DNA from: CADCTB01 sp964479465
GTDB lineage: Bacteria; Actinomycetota; Acidimicrobiia; Acidimicrobiales; AC-14
NCBI GenBank assembly: GCA_964479465.1
Contig: CAYZMG010000010.1
Location: 1 to 64,000, forward strand
Length of the DNA stretch: 64,000 bases
Reading direction: 5' to 3'
In this document: positions 32,392-40,524 of the stretch, in pieces
Position numbering within the stretch: the stretch's first letter is position 1
Layout: each line of letters begins with the position of its first letter
Program-made: the position numbers and the translations under genes
The notes under the pieces: model-generated
What the model was told of the DNA's origin: nothing
The model's database searches: none
Seen by the model: only the letters and a program-made list of their open reading frames with translations

Positions 32392-33906
32392 ATGACCATT
32401 CCTTCAGCCACAGACGCGCTGGATATCGTTGCCGAGGGCACAATCCAGATCCTGCCCGACTCCGAGGGAGTGTTTGAGGCGATAGGTAGGATTGGTTACG
32501 AGTTCGAGCACGCTATTGCAGACCTCGTGGATAACTCAGTTGATGCCAAGGCACGGAACGTCCTCATTCGTTTTAATCACGACGGACGAGCCGTAAAGAG
32601 CGTCGCTGTGATAGACGACGGTATAGGCATGACGGCTCCGGAGCTTGACATAGCCATGTCATTCGGTGCTCGGGCTGGCAAGGATGACACCGACCTCGGC
32701 AAATACGGGATGGGTCTAAAGTCGGCTTCATTCAGCCAATGTGACGTGCTTACGGTAATCACCGCAGCCAACGGTGGGATAGAGGGCCGTAGGTGGGTAG
32801 CGGAGAAGGCCAAAGCCGATTGGCTGTGCGAGATTCTCCGAAGTACGGCGGCGGCGTCCTATCTACAGAACAACGCAGATCGGTTCGATATCATCAGTCA
32901 CGGCACTCTCGTCGAGTGGAACCGCCTGGATGCCCTTAGCCACTCGATGCAGCCACCGGAACAGATGATTGACAGCCGATTTCGTCAGCTGTCAAACCAT
33001 CTCGGTCTCATATTCCACCGCTTCCTTGAAGCTGGGACGCTACGTATACGGATGGACGCGGTCGATCTGGTTGGCGGTGGGCGGGGTTACGCGCAGGATG
33101 TTGAACCGCTCAACCCCTTTCCACCGGTGACGGGGATGAGGGGATATCCGCGCGAATTCACTTTCATGCTACGCGGTGGACCACGGCTTTCTTTCCGAGG
33201 ACATATCTGGCGGCGCGATGCCGGTGACGCCGGCTTTAAGCTCGGGGGCGGTAGACTGGCCAAGCGCCAGGGCATATATGTGTACAGGAACGATCGGATC
33301 ATCCAGGCGGGCGGCTGGAACGGCCTGCGCAATGATGCCGAGGTGCACACATCACTGGCGCGGGTGGAGTTCGACCTCCCTTCGTCACTCGATGCCATTT
33401 TCAAACCCACGGTACAGAAATCTGCTGTATCGATGCCTGAGGAGCTGTTGAAGGCGCTCCAGGAGGCGAAATCGGGTTCAAAGAGTTTCGCTGACTACCT
33501 TGGCGATGCTGAGCAAGCCTATCGGGATCAGAAGCCGGAGCGGTTAGTCCGGCAAGGTCTTGTCCCCGTAGAGGGCGTGACGAAGGACCTCTCCCGTCGG
33601 TTCCAACGAATTCTCGGCCCGATCGAGGACGATGAGGACGAGATCCGGTTCAGGTGGGGACCGCTTTCCGAGGACCGACTTATCAGCATCAATACGGCGA
33701 CAAACACGATCGTGCTCAACATCGGTTACCGTGACTCCGTCCTCCATGGCACGAGGGGTTCTTCTGGGGACGCGCCGCTCGTTAAAACGCTACTTATGCT
33801 TCTCTTCAAGGACGATCTCGCCCGCCGCAATCGGATGGCTAGCTTCGAAGCAAAGATCGGCGTGATCAATGCGCTGCTTGTCGAAGCTGTGCGTACGCAG
33901 CGGTGA
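32392..33906 (+). CDS. GHKL ATPase of the paraMORC / HSP90-like type
   Basis: 504 residues. The N-terminal GHKL module shows all motifs: N-box DLVDNSVDA (44-52), DDGIGM (75-80) and GKYGMGLKSAS (103-113). The N-box has Asp where most relatives have the catalytic Glu. An S5-like segment and a helical C-terminal part follow (to residue 504). Prokaryotic paraMORC proteins of this type occur in restriction-like gene clusters with helicases and nucleases, where they are thought to clamp or remodel DNA. It overlaps the next gene by GTGA. Confidence 0.88.
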   Translation: MTIPSATDALDIVAEGTIQILPDSEGVFEAIGRIGYEFEHAIADLVDNSVDAKARNVLIRFNHDGRAVKSVAVIDDGIGMTAPELDIAMSFGARAGKDDTDLGKYGMGLKSASFSQCDVLTVITAANGGIEGRRWVAEKAKADWLCEILRSTAAASYLQNNADRFDIISHGTLVEWNRLDALSHSMQPPEQMIDSRFRQLSNHLGLIFHRFLEAGTLRIRMDAVDLVGGGRGYAQDVEPLNPFPPVTGMRGYPREFTFMLRGGPRLSFRGHIWRRDAGDAGFKLGGGRLAKRQGIYVYRNDRIIQAGGWNGLRNDAEVHTSLARVEFDLPSSLDAIFKPTVQKSAVSMPEELLKALQEAKSGSKSFADYLGDAEQAYRDQKPERLVRQGLVPVEGVTKDLSRRFQRILGPIEDDEDEIRFRWGPLSEDRLISINTATNTIVLNIGYRDSVLHGTRGSSGDAPLVKTLLMLLFKDDLARRNRMASFEAKIGVINALLVEAVRTQR

Positions 33907-34892
33907 GTAATGAAGGCCGCATCTCGTGGGAGGCCCTCGCGTCGATCATCGCTTCGGTCGACGCGCCAGTGGCCGTCCGCCTCGATGGGCCGATCGTGGT
34001 GCATCTCTTCTACGAGCCCGGCGCTGGACGGTTGGGCCTTCGGGTTCCGCCTGGTGTCGCCGAGCTGATCCCGAGCCCGTTGGCACAAGTGTCCGTAGCC
34101 AACCGGTCCGTGGGAGGCGAGGCCGTGGTAGAGATCACCACTCGCGTGCCGATCCTGTTCCCCTACTTCCACGCATTCGCTATTTCAGTTGCTGACCGGG
34201 TGCAGTTCGACGGTCTGGACGCCAATACCGCGATCAACGAATGTGTCGCTCGCTGGCAGGACCTCTTGGCTCAAGCCGCTGTCCTATCGCCCGAGCGCCA
34301 ACTTGGCCTAGTTGGCGAGCTATGGCTACTGCACCACCTCATCGGGCGCCTTGGGGCCGATCGGGCGCTCGCGGCGTGGACGGGGCCGACCGGAGCGGCC
34401 CACGACTTCCGGTTCGGTGCCGAGGAGATCGAGGTCAAGACGACGAGCGGGGAGCACCGTGTTCACATGATCTCGAGCGATACCCAGCTTTTGCCGAGCG
34501 CGGGTTGCCGGCTCCACTTGCTTAGCCTGCAGTTCACGATCGCCGGATCCGATCAAGGACGATCGCTCGGTGGCTGGGTTGACGTCATCAGACACCGGCT
34601 TGCCCGATCCAACCTTGCCCGGGCGTTCGAGGGCTTGCTTACCACGACCTATGGCCTCGACCCCTCCGACCTGTCCAGGTACGGCGCTCATTTGAAGCTG
34701 CGAACACCGGCCTACGTAGTGCCGATTGACGAAGGATTTCCGCGACTCGTCTTGGGCGACATGCTCGACGTGAATGCAGCCCGGAGGATCTCAGACGTCC
34801 AGTATCGAGTCGATGTGGAGGGGCTCGGCCACGCGGTCGGGTCCGACGGCTTCATCGCCCTGCTGGGACAGGTTGCCGATGTCACTTCCTGA
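33903..34892 (+). CDS. PD-(D/E)XK nuclease-like protein (DUF4420 type)
   Basis: 329 residues from GTG. The C-terminal half has a PD-(D/E)XK core: E139 in LVGELWLL, D168 in HDFRF, and EVK (177-179) in EEIEVKTTSG. The family is found next to Z1 helicases and GHKL ATPases. It is expected to be the DNA-cutting subunit of the module. It overlaps the paraMORC gene by 4 bp and the Z1 gene by 14 bp. Confidence 0.85.
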   Translation: MSNEGRISWEALASIIASVDAPVAVRLDGPIVVHLFYEPGAGRLGLRVPPGVAELIPSPLAQVSVANRSVGGEAVVEITTRVPILFPYFHAFAISVADRVQFDGLDANTAINECVARWQDLLAQAAVLSPERQLGLVGELWLLHHLIGRLGADRALAAWTGPTGAAHDFRFGAEEIEVKTTSGEHRVHMISSDTQLLPSAGCRLHLLSLQFTIAGSDQGRSLGGWVDVIRHRLARSNLARAFEGLLTTTYGLDPSDLSRYGAHLKLRTPAYVVPIDEGFPRLVLGDMLDVNAARRISDVQYRVDVEGLGHAVGSDGFIALLGQVADVTS

Positions 34893-37743
34893 GACTGTCA
34901 AGCGATCCTTCGAACTCGCGCGCCGAGGACCTGAGCCATTCGACGCGTTGTTGGCGAAGGTCGAGCTGATCTACGGAGAGGTCGAAGCGTGGACCTTCGC
35001 CGACGTCCTTGACGCCGTTAGCAGTGAGGGCGAAGCGGGAGCCGTTCGCACTGCACTCCGGGTGCCGCTGGCGCGTTGGGACAACGAGGAGGCGCCGACA
35101 TGGGCACTTGGGACCAACCGTGGAACCTCCGCACGTCGGGAGCGAATCTACGATGGGCTCGGCCTGGGCGACGCGGAACGAGCCGTGCTCTCGGACCGAG
35201 TTCCGTTCTTCCGAGCCGATCCGCCCGTAGTAATCAAGGCGGAGCGGTGGGAGCAGTGGTACGGCACGGACCGGAAGGTCGGTCGCACCTTCTATTGGGA
35301 CGGGCTTTGTCGTCACCTCCGTGACAGCGCCAGATGGCCCGAGACGAGCATTCTGAGCCTCGACGAGAGCACCGACGCCGTCGTAGCTCGACTGGCCGAC
35401 CCCCTAGCTGCGGAGCAGTATCAGGCGAAGGGGCTAGTCGTCGGCTACGTCCAAAGCGGAAAAACCGCCAACATCACGGGTGTCGTGGCCAAGGCGGCCG
35501 ATGCGGGTTACCGCTTGGTGATTATTCTCGCCGGGACGCTAAATCTGCTTCGCGACCAGACCCAGCGCCGGCTCGACCGCGAGCTCGTCGGACTCGAACT
35601 TCTTGAGGACGAGTACGACGATGACGCCGAAATCGGGTCGATCCTTCGGCATGGCGGCCGGCCGTCGACCCTTGGCGCGTTCGACTGGACGCGACTCACT
35701 GGCCGCCATCGCGAATATCGCAAGCTCACCGGCGGAGCGATCGAGTCCCTCAAGTTCACACGACGCACGCCCGCGCTGCGGTTCAACCACCCGGACAACC
35801 TTCACCTGTCCCCGGCGAAGTTGTTGGTCGTGAAGAAGCAGGCGACCGTGCTCGACCGATTGGCCGCCGACCTAGCTCGCATAAACACGGGAGGCGAGCT
35901 GGGCGATGTTCCGGCGCTCATTATCGACGACGAATCGGACCAAGCGTCAGTCAACACAGTGCGCCCCCCAGTTGGCGACGAAGAGCGGGGCGAGCGCAAG
36001 CGAATAAACGCCGCGATCGTCGGACTGCTCGGCGTCTTACCGCGTGGCCAGTACGTCGGCTACACCGCCACACCCTTCGCCAACGTGTTCGTGGACCTAT
36101 CTGACGCCGAGGACATTTTCCCGCGAGACTTCATCGTTGGACTTCCGCGGCCTGTGGGCTATCTCGGGGCCCGGGACTTCCATGATCTCGATGGCCCACC
36201 CGTAGGTAGCGAAGACCAGCCGTTCCGCAGCAATGAGAGGGCCTTCGTCCGCCCGATCTACGGCGACGACGAGGGTGCCGAGAACCTACAGCGGGCGATA
36301 GACAGCTTCCTTGTTGCCGGCGCTGTGAAGCTCTTCAGGGCCCGCGTCGACCCAAGCCTTGCCATCCGACACCACACGATGATGGTGCATACCTCGGCCT
36401 ACGTCGCTGAGCACCGCGATCAGCTAGATCGGGTCGATGAATTGCTCGCGACCGGCGGGTACACGACCGGGACTGCATCCGGTCGGTTGCGGGCGCTCTT
36501 CGAGACTGACTTCCGACCCGTGAGCGCGACACGAGCCAATGACCTGCCGTTCCCGCCGGACTTCGAGACCGTCGAGGGTGAGCTGGGAGACGTGCTCACC
36601 CGCCTCCGGCGCGGTGGGCGGCAAGCGCTGCTCGTGAACAGCACGAGCGATGCCGACCAGCTTGCTTTCGACACCGAGCCCGTTTGGAAAATCATTGTCG
36701 GCGGCGCCAAGCTCAGCCGGGGCTTCACGGTCGAGGGCCTGACCACGAGCTATTTCCGCCGGAGGTCGCCAACCGCTGACACGCTCATGCAGATGGGTCG
36801 CTGGTGTGGCTTCCGACGCGGCTATGCCGATCTTGTCCGCCTGTTCATCGGTCGTCGGGAGCCGCAGGGGCGAGAGGCCGTGGACGTCTACGAGGCCTTC
36901 GAGGCGATCTGCCGCGACGAGGAGGCATTCCGTACCGAGCTAGAGCGCTACTCCCTGCCGACAGGCGGCGATCGTCCGATTACCCCGATGGACATCCCAC
37001 CTCTCGTTCAATCACACCTCGAGTGGGTTCGCCCGACGAGTCGCAACAAGATGTTCAACGCGACTATCACCTTCCGAAACTTCGGCGGGAAGATGAGAGA
37101 ACACCGCCGCGTTGCTCAAAGAGCTACGGACAAGAGGGAAAACGAGACTCTCATTCGTGAGCTTCTACGCAGCGGCGTGATGGATAGCCTGGTGTTGCAG
37201 GACGAGGCCGGCGAAGTCGTTGCGTACGGTGGGGTTCGATCGTCCGAAGTGGTTCGGCAAGCGCTTGACAGCTATCGGTTCGCGGACGGTGGCCGCGATT
37301 TCGCCGCCGAGCTTGACTTCCTCGACGGCGGGCATGGCGATCCCGGCATCGACGATTGGGCGGTGCTTCTACCGCAGCTCCGCCGTGCAACACAGCGGAC
37401 ATGGACTCATGACGGGCTAGAGCTCAGCGTTCATAGGCGCGGTTACTGGATGAAGTCGAAGCCGCTCGCTAACGCCTTCACCGGGCCCGACGACAAGCGA
37501 GTCGCGGAGGCACTCACTGCATGTCGGCCGGTGACCGCGCCGTCGCCCGACCTTGCGGCGCTCATCTCAGCGCGCCGCGCAGTGCTCCTTGTGTACCCGA
37601 TCACGCACGAACCACCAGACGAAGTCGACTGGGTCCCGACCTTCGGCCTCACGCTGCAGCTGCCGGAGAACGAAATCCCTCGTCGCATCACTTTCGCCGT
37701 TCGTAACCCCAACGAGGCCGATGAACCCGTGATCGATGCCTGA
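34879..37743 (+). CDS. Z1-domain superfamily II helicase-like ATPase
   Basis: 954 residues from ATG 34879. Walker A GYVQSGKT (189-196), a DEAD-like ALIIDDESDQAS (about 350), GYTATPFANVF (about 393) and LMQMGRWCGFRRGYADL (about 640) mark a superfamily II fold with a Z1 domain. It would translocate on DNA and drive the nuclease. It is the last gene of the module and ends 93 bp before the right-end arm repeats. No methyltransferase gene is seen on either side. Confidence 0.88.
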   Translation: MSLPETVKRSFELARRGPEPFDALLAKVELIYGEVEAWTFADVLDAVSSEGEAGAVRTALRVPLARWDNEEAPTWALGTNRGTSARRERIYDGLGLGDAERAVLSDRVPFFRADPPVVIKAERWEQWYGTDRKVGRTFYWDGLCRHLRDSARWPETSILSLDESTDAVVARLADPLAAEQYQAKGLVVGYVQSGKTANITGVVAKAADAGYRLVIILAGTLNLLRDQTQRRLDRELVGLELLEDEYDDDAEIGSILRHGGRPSTLGAFDWTRLTGRHREYRKLTGGAIESLKFTRRTPALRFNHPDNLHLSPAKLLVVKKQATVLDRLAADLARINTGGELGDVPALIIDDESDQASVNTVRPPVGDEERGERKRINAAIVGLLGVLPRGQYVGYTATPFANVFVDLSDAEDIFPRDFIVGLPRPVGYLGARDFHDLDGPPVGSEDQPFRSNERAFVRPIYGDDEGAENLQRAIDSFLVAGAVKLFRARVDPSLAIRHHTMMVHTSAYVAEHRDQLDRVDELLATGGYTTGTASGRLRALFETDFRPVSATRANDLPFPPDFETVEGELGDVLTRLRRGGRQALLVNSTSDADQLAFDTEPVWKIIVGGAKLSRGFTVEGLTTSYFRRRSPTADTLMQMGRWCGFRRGYADLVRLFIGRREPQGREAVDVYEAFEAICRDEEAFRTELERYSLPTGGDRPITPMDIPPLVQSHLEWVRPTSRNKMFNATITFRNFGGKMREHRRVAQRATDKRENETLIRELLRSGVMDSLVLQDEAGEVVAYGGVRSSEVVRQALDSYRFADGGRDFAAELDFLDGGHGDPGIDDWAVLLPQLRRATQRTWTHDGLELSVHRRGYWMKSKPLANAFTGPDDKRVAEALTACRPVTAPSPDLAALISARRAVLLVYPITHEPPDEVDWVPTFGLTLQLPENEIPRRITFAVRNPNEADEPVIDA

Positions 37744-37836
37744 CGGAGCACCGTCAACACCAAGCGCTCGATCCTTCGCCCGTTGCTCTCGTGGTGGATC
37801 GGCGGGTTAGGCCGGGAGCCTTGGTCCCCACCGACC

Positions 37837-37869
37837 TTTGGTCACGGTTTGGTCACGGTTTGGTCACGA
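37837..37869 (+). repeat. Candidate integrase arm sites, element B right end
   Basis: TTTGGTCACGG occurs at 37837 and 37848, and TTTGGTCACGA at 37859: three copies with an 11-bp period. The first two are identical to the pair ahead of the element B integrase (22501). Confidence 0.7.
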
Positions 37870-37973
37870 AACCCCGGCACAGGCGGACACCTGCCGTCAT
37901 CCTCGAGATCGCGAAAGTGCAGGTCAGCGGCACTTTCCGGCACTTGCCGACACCCTCCAACACCCCCAACTCC

Positions 37974-38024
37974 GACTGGGGGTCAAGAGGTCGGGAGTTC
38001 AAATCTCCCCAGCCCGACCACAAA
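37974..38024 (+). repeat. att copy 3, right end of element B
   Basis: 51 bp identical to the first 51 bp of copies 1 and 2, from the anticodon loop through CCA. The following bases are similar but with small changes. It is again only the 3' half of tRNA-Pro. Confidence 0.92.
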
Positions 38025-38033
38025 GAGCAGGTC

Positions 38034-38060
38034 AGAGGGGGTGCGCCAAGCACCCCCTCT
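38034..38060 (+). terminator. Hairpin directly behind att copy 3
   Basis: AGAGGGGGTGC (38034-38044) pairs with GCACCCCCTCT (38050-38060) around GCCAA. The design is that of the hairpin after att copy 2, but the loop-proximal pairs differ. Confidence 0.6.
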
Positions 38061-38074
38061 CCTTGTTTCAGGGC

Positions 38075-38093
38075 AATGTATGCAGAATGTATG
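38075..38093 (+). repeat. Candidate integrase arm sites, element C
   Basis: AATGTATG occurs at 38075-38082 and 38086-38093, again an 11-bp period, just ahead of the decayed integrase. Confidence 0.5.
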
Positions 38094-38148
38094 GAGGCAG
38101 ACGCTAGAAATCGGCCCGTGGAGTGGATCACGGGGGGGTGCACCGGAG

Positions 38149-39150
38149 GTGCAGAAGCAGCGGGGCAGGTGGGTCGTCCGTCGGGGTGGGTACGACCCGA
38201 CGACAGGTCTCCGCCGGGTTCGACAGCTCGGAACGCTCCGGACGAAGCGGGAGGCGACGGCGTACCGGGCCGAGGTACTCGCCGGTCGGGCCGGCACCGC
38301 GACAGAGACAGTGGAGCAGTTCCTCCAGCAGGTGTGGCTGACGGCCAAGCGGGGCCGCATCGAGACCCAGCTCGTACGACCAGTACACGTGGGCAGTCCG
38401 GCGCCACATCGTCCCCCTCACCGGCGCCGTCCGGTTGAGCGACCTCACCCCCGAGGTGGCCGACGAGTGGGTCGGCGCCCTCACCACCCTCACCAAGGCC
38501 GGCAAGCCGCGCCTGGGTGCGACGTCGGCCCGGCTGGTCCGCAAGGTCCTGTCCATGGCGTTGGAGGAGGCGGTCCAGCGCGGCCGGTTGGGCCGTAACC
38601 CCGTGGGTGTTGACCCAGCCGCCCAAGCTCGACCGGGCCACCAAGAAGCTGGGCTGGACGCTGGAGGAGGCGAAGCGGTTCCTCGACGTCGCGTCCGAGC
38701 ATCGGCTGCACGCCGCGTTTCACCTGTGCCTGGTGACTGGAATGCGCCGGGGAGAGATCCTGGGCCTTCGGTGGGTCGACGTGGACCTGGAGCGACGCCA
38801 GCTCGAAGTCGTCCAGCAGCTGGCGATCGAGAGGGGCAGGCCCGTTCTGAAGCAGCTCAGACCGCGAGTAGTGACCAGATCGTGACCTGGGCGCAGCACC
38901 ACGAAGGTCCTGTTCGCCCACCGTAAGCGCCAGGAAGAAGAGGCCGACTTCGCTGGGCCGGCCTGGAGGGCCAGCCCGCTCAGTCCGTCGGTCGGATAGT
39001 CGTCGGTGACGAAAGGTCATGCAGGAGCGCCTCGGCCACGCCGACATCGGCATCACCCTGGCGACCTGCACCCACACCGTCACCGAGCAGCACCGGGAAG
39101 CAGGGGACCGCCTCGACAAGGTCCTCGGGCCGACAAAGCGATCGCGTTGA
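38149..39150 (+). pseudogene. Decayed tyrosine integrase of element C
   Basis: Integrase-like sequence runs through three frames. The arm and core start (VQKQRGRWVVRRGGYDP to about 38370) is followed by a core-binding part in a second frame (YTWAVRRHIVPLTGAVRL to about 38600). A third frame then carries TGMRRGEILGLRWVDVDL and ends at a stop near 38885. The segment with the HxxR box is missing. The C-terminal piece (from about 39019) reads LGHADIGITLATCTHTVTEQ, so the nucleophile Tyr has become Cys. It cannot be active. Confidence 0.85.
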
Positions 39151-39279
39151 GCCCCGCGGATTACCGCTGGGTCCACTCCGGCATGTTCACCGCCGAGGGG
39201 CCATGCCCTTGGTCCGGCGGATGGCGCAGCACCAGGCGGACCCTCTCGACCTCATCCGTCGACGTCATCGCTCTTGTGC

Positions 39280-39303
39280 GATGATCGTGTAGATGCGATC
39301 ATC
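39280..39303. promoter_or_regulatory. Palindromic operator over the toxin start
   Basis: GATGATCG (39280-39287) and CGATCATC (39296-39303) form a perfect 8-bp inverted repeat with an 8-bp spacer across the ATG at 39293. Autoregulated toxin-antitoxin operons often carry such sites. Confidence 0.55.
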
Positions 39304-39493
39304 ACCGGGCGGCGGAGTCGAGCTCCACGACGAGGTCACCCAGTGGATGGACGTGCTCAACGATGACGACTGGGAGGGGACGGTGATCGTTGTCGACCGC
39401 CTCGCCGATCTCGGCGCGGCTGCACGGATGCCCCTCTCGAGGAGTCTCGGGGCGCGGCATGCCGCAGCCGCGTGCGCTCGTGCGAACCCCTGA
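39293..39493 (+). pseudogene. Truncated HigB/Gp49-like toxin
   Basis: The first 45-50 residues (VELHDEVTQWMDVLNDDDWE, VVDRLADLGAAARMPLSRSL) fit the N-terminal half of HigB/Gp49-type RelE-superfamily toxins. After SLGARH the frame turns into low-complexity Ala-rich sequence and stops at 66 residues. The second half, with the catalytic strands, is missing, probably after a frameshift or deletion. The antitoxin gene follows. Confidence 0.6.
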
Positions 39494-39503
39494 GGAGATG
39501 ATG

Positions 39504-39824
39504 ATGGCGAACTACTCGCGCTGGGAAGACGTCAAGAAGGGACGAGCAGCTCCCTCTGCGGAAAAGCGGACGGCGGTGAACCAGGATCTTGCGCTCGGCC
39601 AGCTCATCTATGACCTTCGCACCGGGGCTGGCCTGAGCCAACGAGAGCTCGCCGCCCGAATGGGGACGACGCAGTCGGTCATCTCGCGACTCGAGGAAGG
39701 CGGTGGCGCCCGCAACCGCCTTGACACGCTCGCTCGGGTGGCCACCGCCCTCGACCGTCACCTCATCGTGTCGTTTCCCGACAAGGTCCCCGCCAAGCTG
39801 AAGGACGCCGTGCAGGTCGCGTAA
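39504..39824 (+). CDS. XRE-family antitoxin (HigA-like)
   Basis: 106 residues. Three ATGs stand in a row (39498, 39501, 39504); the third is chosen because GAGGAG (39492-39497) is 6 bp upstream. An HTH lies at about 36-75 (LSQRELAARMGTTQSVISRL, then EEGGGARNRLDTLARVATAL). It follows the truncated toxin by 10 bp, so it is probably the intact antitoxin half of a decayed pair. Confidence 0.8.
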   Translation: MANYSRWEDVKKGRAAPSAEKRTAVNQDLALGQLIYDLRTGAGLSQRELAARMGTTQSVISRLEEGGGARNRLDTLARVATALDRHLIVSFPDKVPAKLKDAVQVA

Positions 39825-39933
39825 GCGCTCTCGTGACTTTCGGATCGGCATCACCCGGGGACCGTCGGCGAGCAGTACCGGGAAGCGGCGAACGCTCACC
39901 TGCTGTCCACGGCAGCGCGGTTGCGCAAGGTCG

Positions 39934-40486
39934 TCACTCGACGACCTCGTCGGTCACGAGCGCGGCCACATCCTGCGCATTGACGACCACGGCAGCGTCG
40001 TGCAGAACCACACTTGGCGCGAGATCACAACGTTCCGGGTGGACTGCAACAATGTCCGCAACACCTGGCACGCCCAGTACCAGGAGTACTACAAGACATT
40101 CCCGTGGGGGCAGCCGGGGCAGTTCTGCTTCAGCGAGGGCTGGCACCAGAGCAACCACGGCAGGCGCCGATTCAGACCACCACCACAAGCCCACGAAGGC
40201 GGATCCGCACACGTCTGGGGTCTGGACGGGCTGCCAGTTCGTGTACCTGACGACCGATGTCAACGACTACCGGTTCGATGACGGCTCAGTGGCGTCGGTG
40301 TCGGAGAACCCTGAGGCCCTCCCACCGAAGGACCCCGGCTGCGTCGGGCGCAACCCGACTGAGCAAGAGATGGCTGAGATGTGCTCCATCGCCAACGCCT
40401 GCAACGCCGGCAACAGGCCACCGGGTGCCGAGAACCGACCGCTTCCCCCCGAACCACGGTCCAGGCACTTGGACAACAAGCCGTAG
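39934..40486 (+). pseudogene. Frameshifted hypothetical gene
   Basis: One frame reads coding-like through HERGHILRIDDHGSVVQNHT to GQFCFSEGWHQSNHG (about 40163). A second frame then continues with GVWTGCQFVYLTTDVNDYRF and a Cys-containing tail to 40486. A single frameshift near 40165 would join them. Just upstream (39861-39935) a stretch reading TVGEQYREAANAHLL resembles an integrase C-terminus. The product is unknown. Confidence 0.45.
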
Positions 40487-40524
40487 CAGCCACGGTTGGG
40501 CCAGAGGCTCTTCACTCGGAGAAC

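Larger units (their letters stand above)
22399..37973. mobile_element. Element B: mobilizable integrative element with defence cargo
   Basis: It lies between att copies 2 and 3. It carries a tyrosine integrase, MobF relaxase, VirD4-type coupling protein and regulators, plus a SIR2 gene and a paraMORC / PD-(D/E)XK / Z1 module. No VirB4 or other secretion-channel gene is seen, so transfer would need a helper. The SIR2 gene and the 32.4-37.7 kb part are visibly poorer in GC than the backbone. Confidence 0.85.
37974..39150. mobile_element. Element C: decayed integrative element (left part)
   Basis: att copy 3, a hairpin, a pair of 11-bp-period repeats and a broken integrase form the same left-end layout as element B. 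No further att copy is found downstream, so the right end is unknown. The adjacent toxin-antitoxin remnant and frameshifted ORF (to about 40486) may belong to it. Confidence 0.7.
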
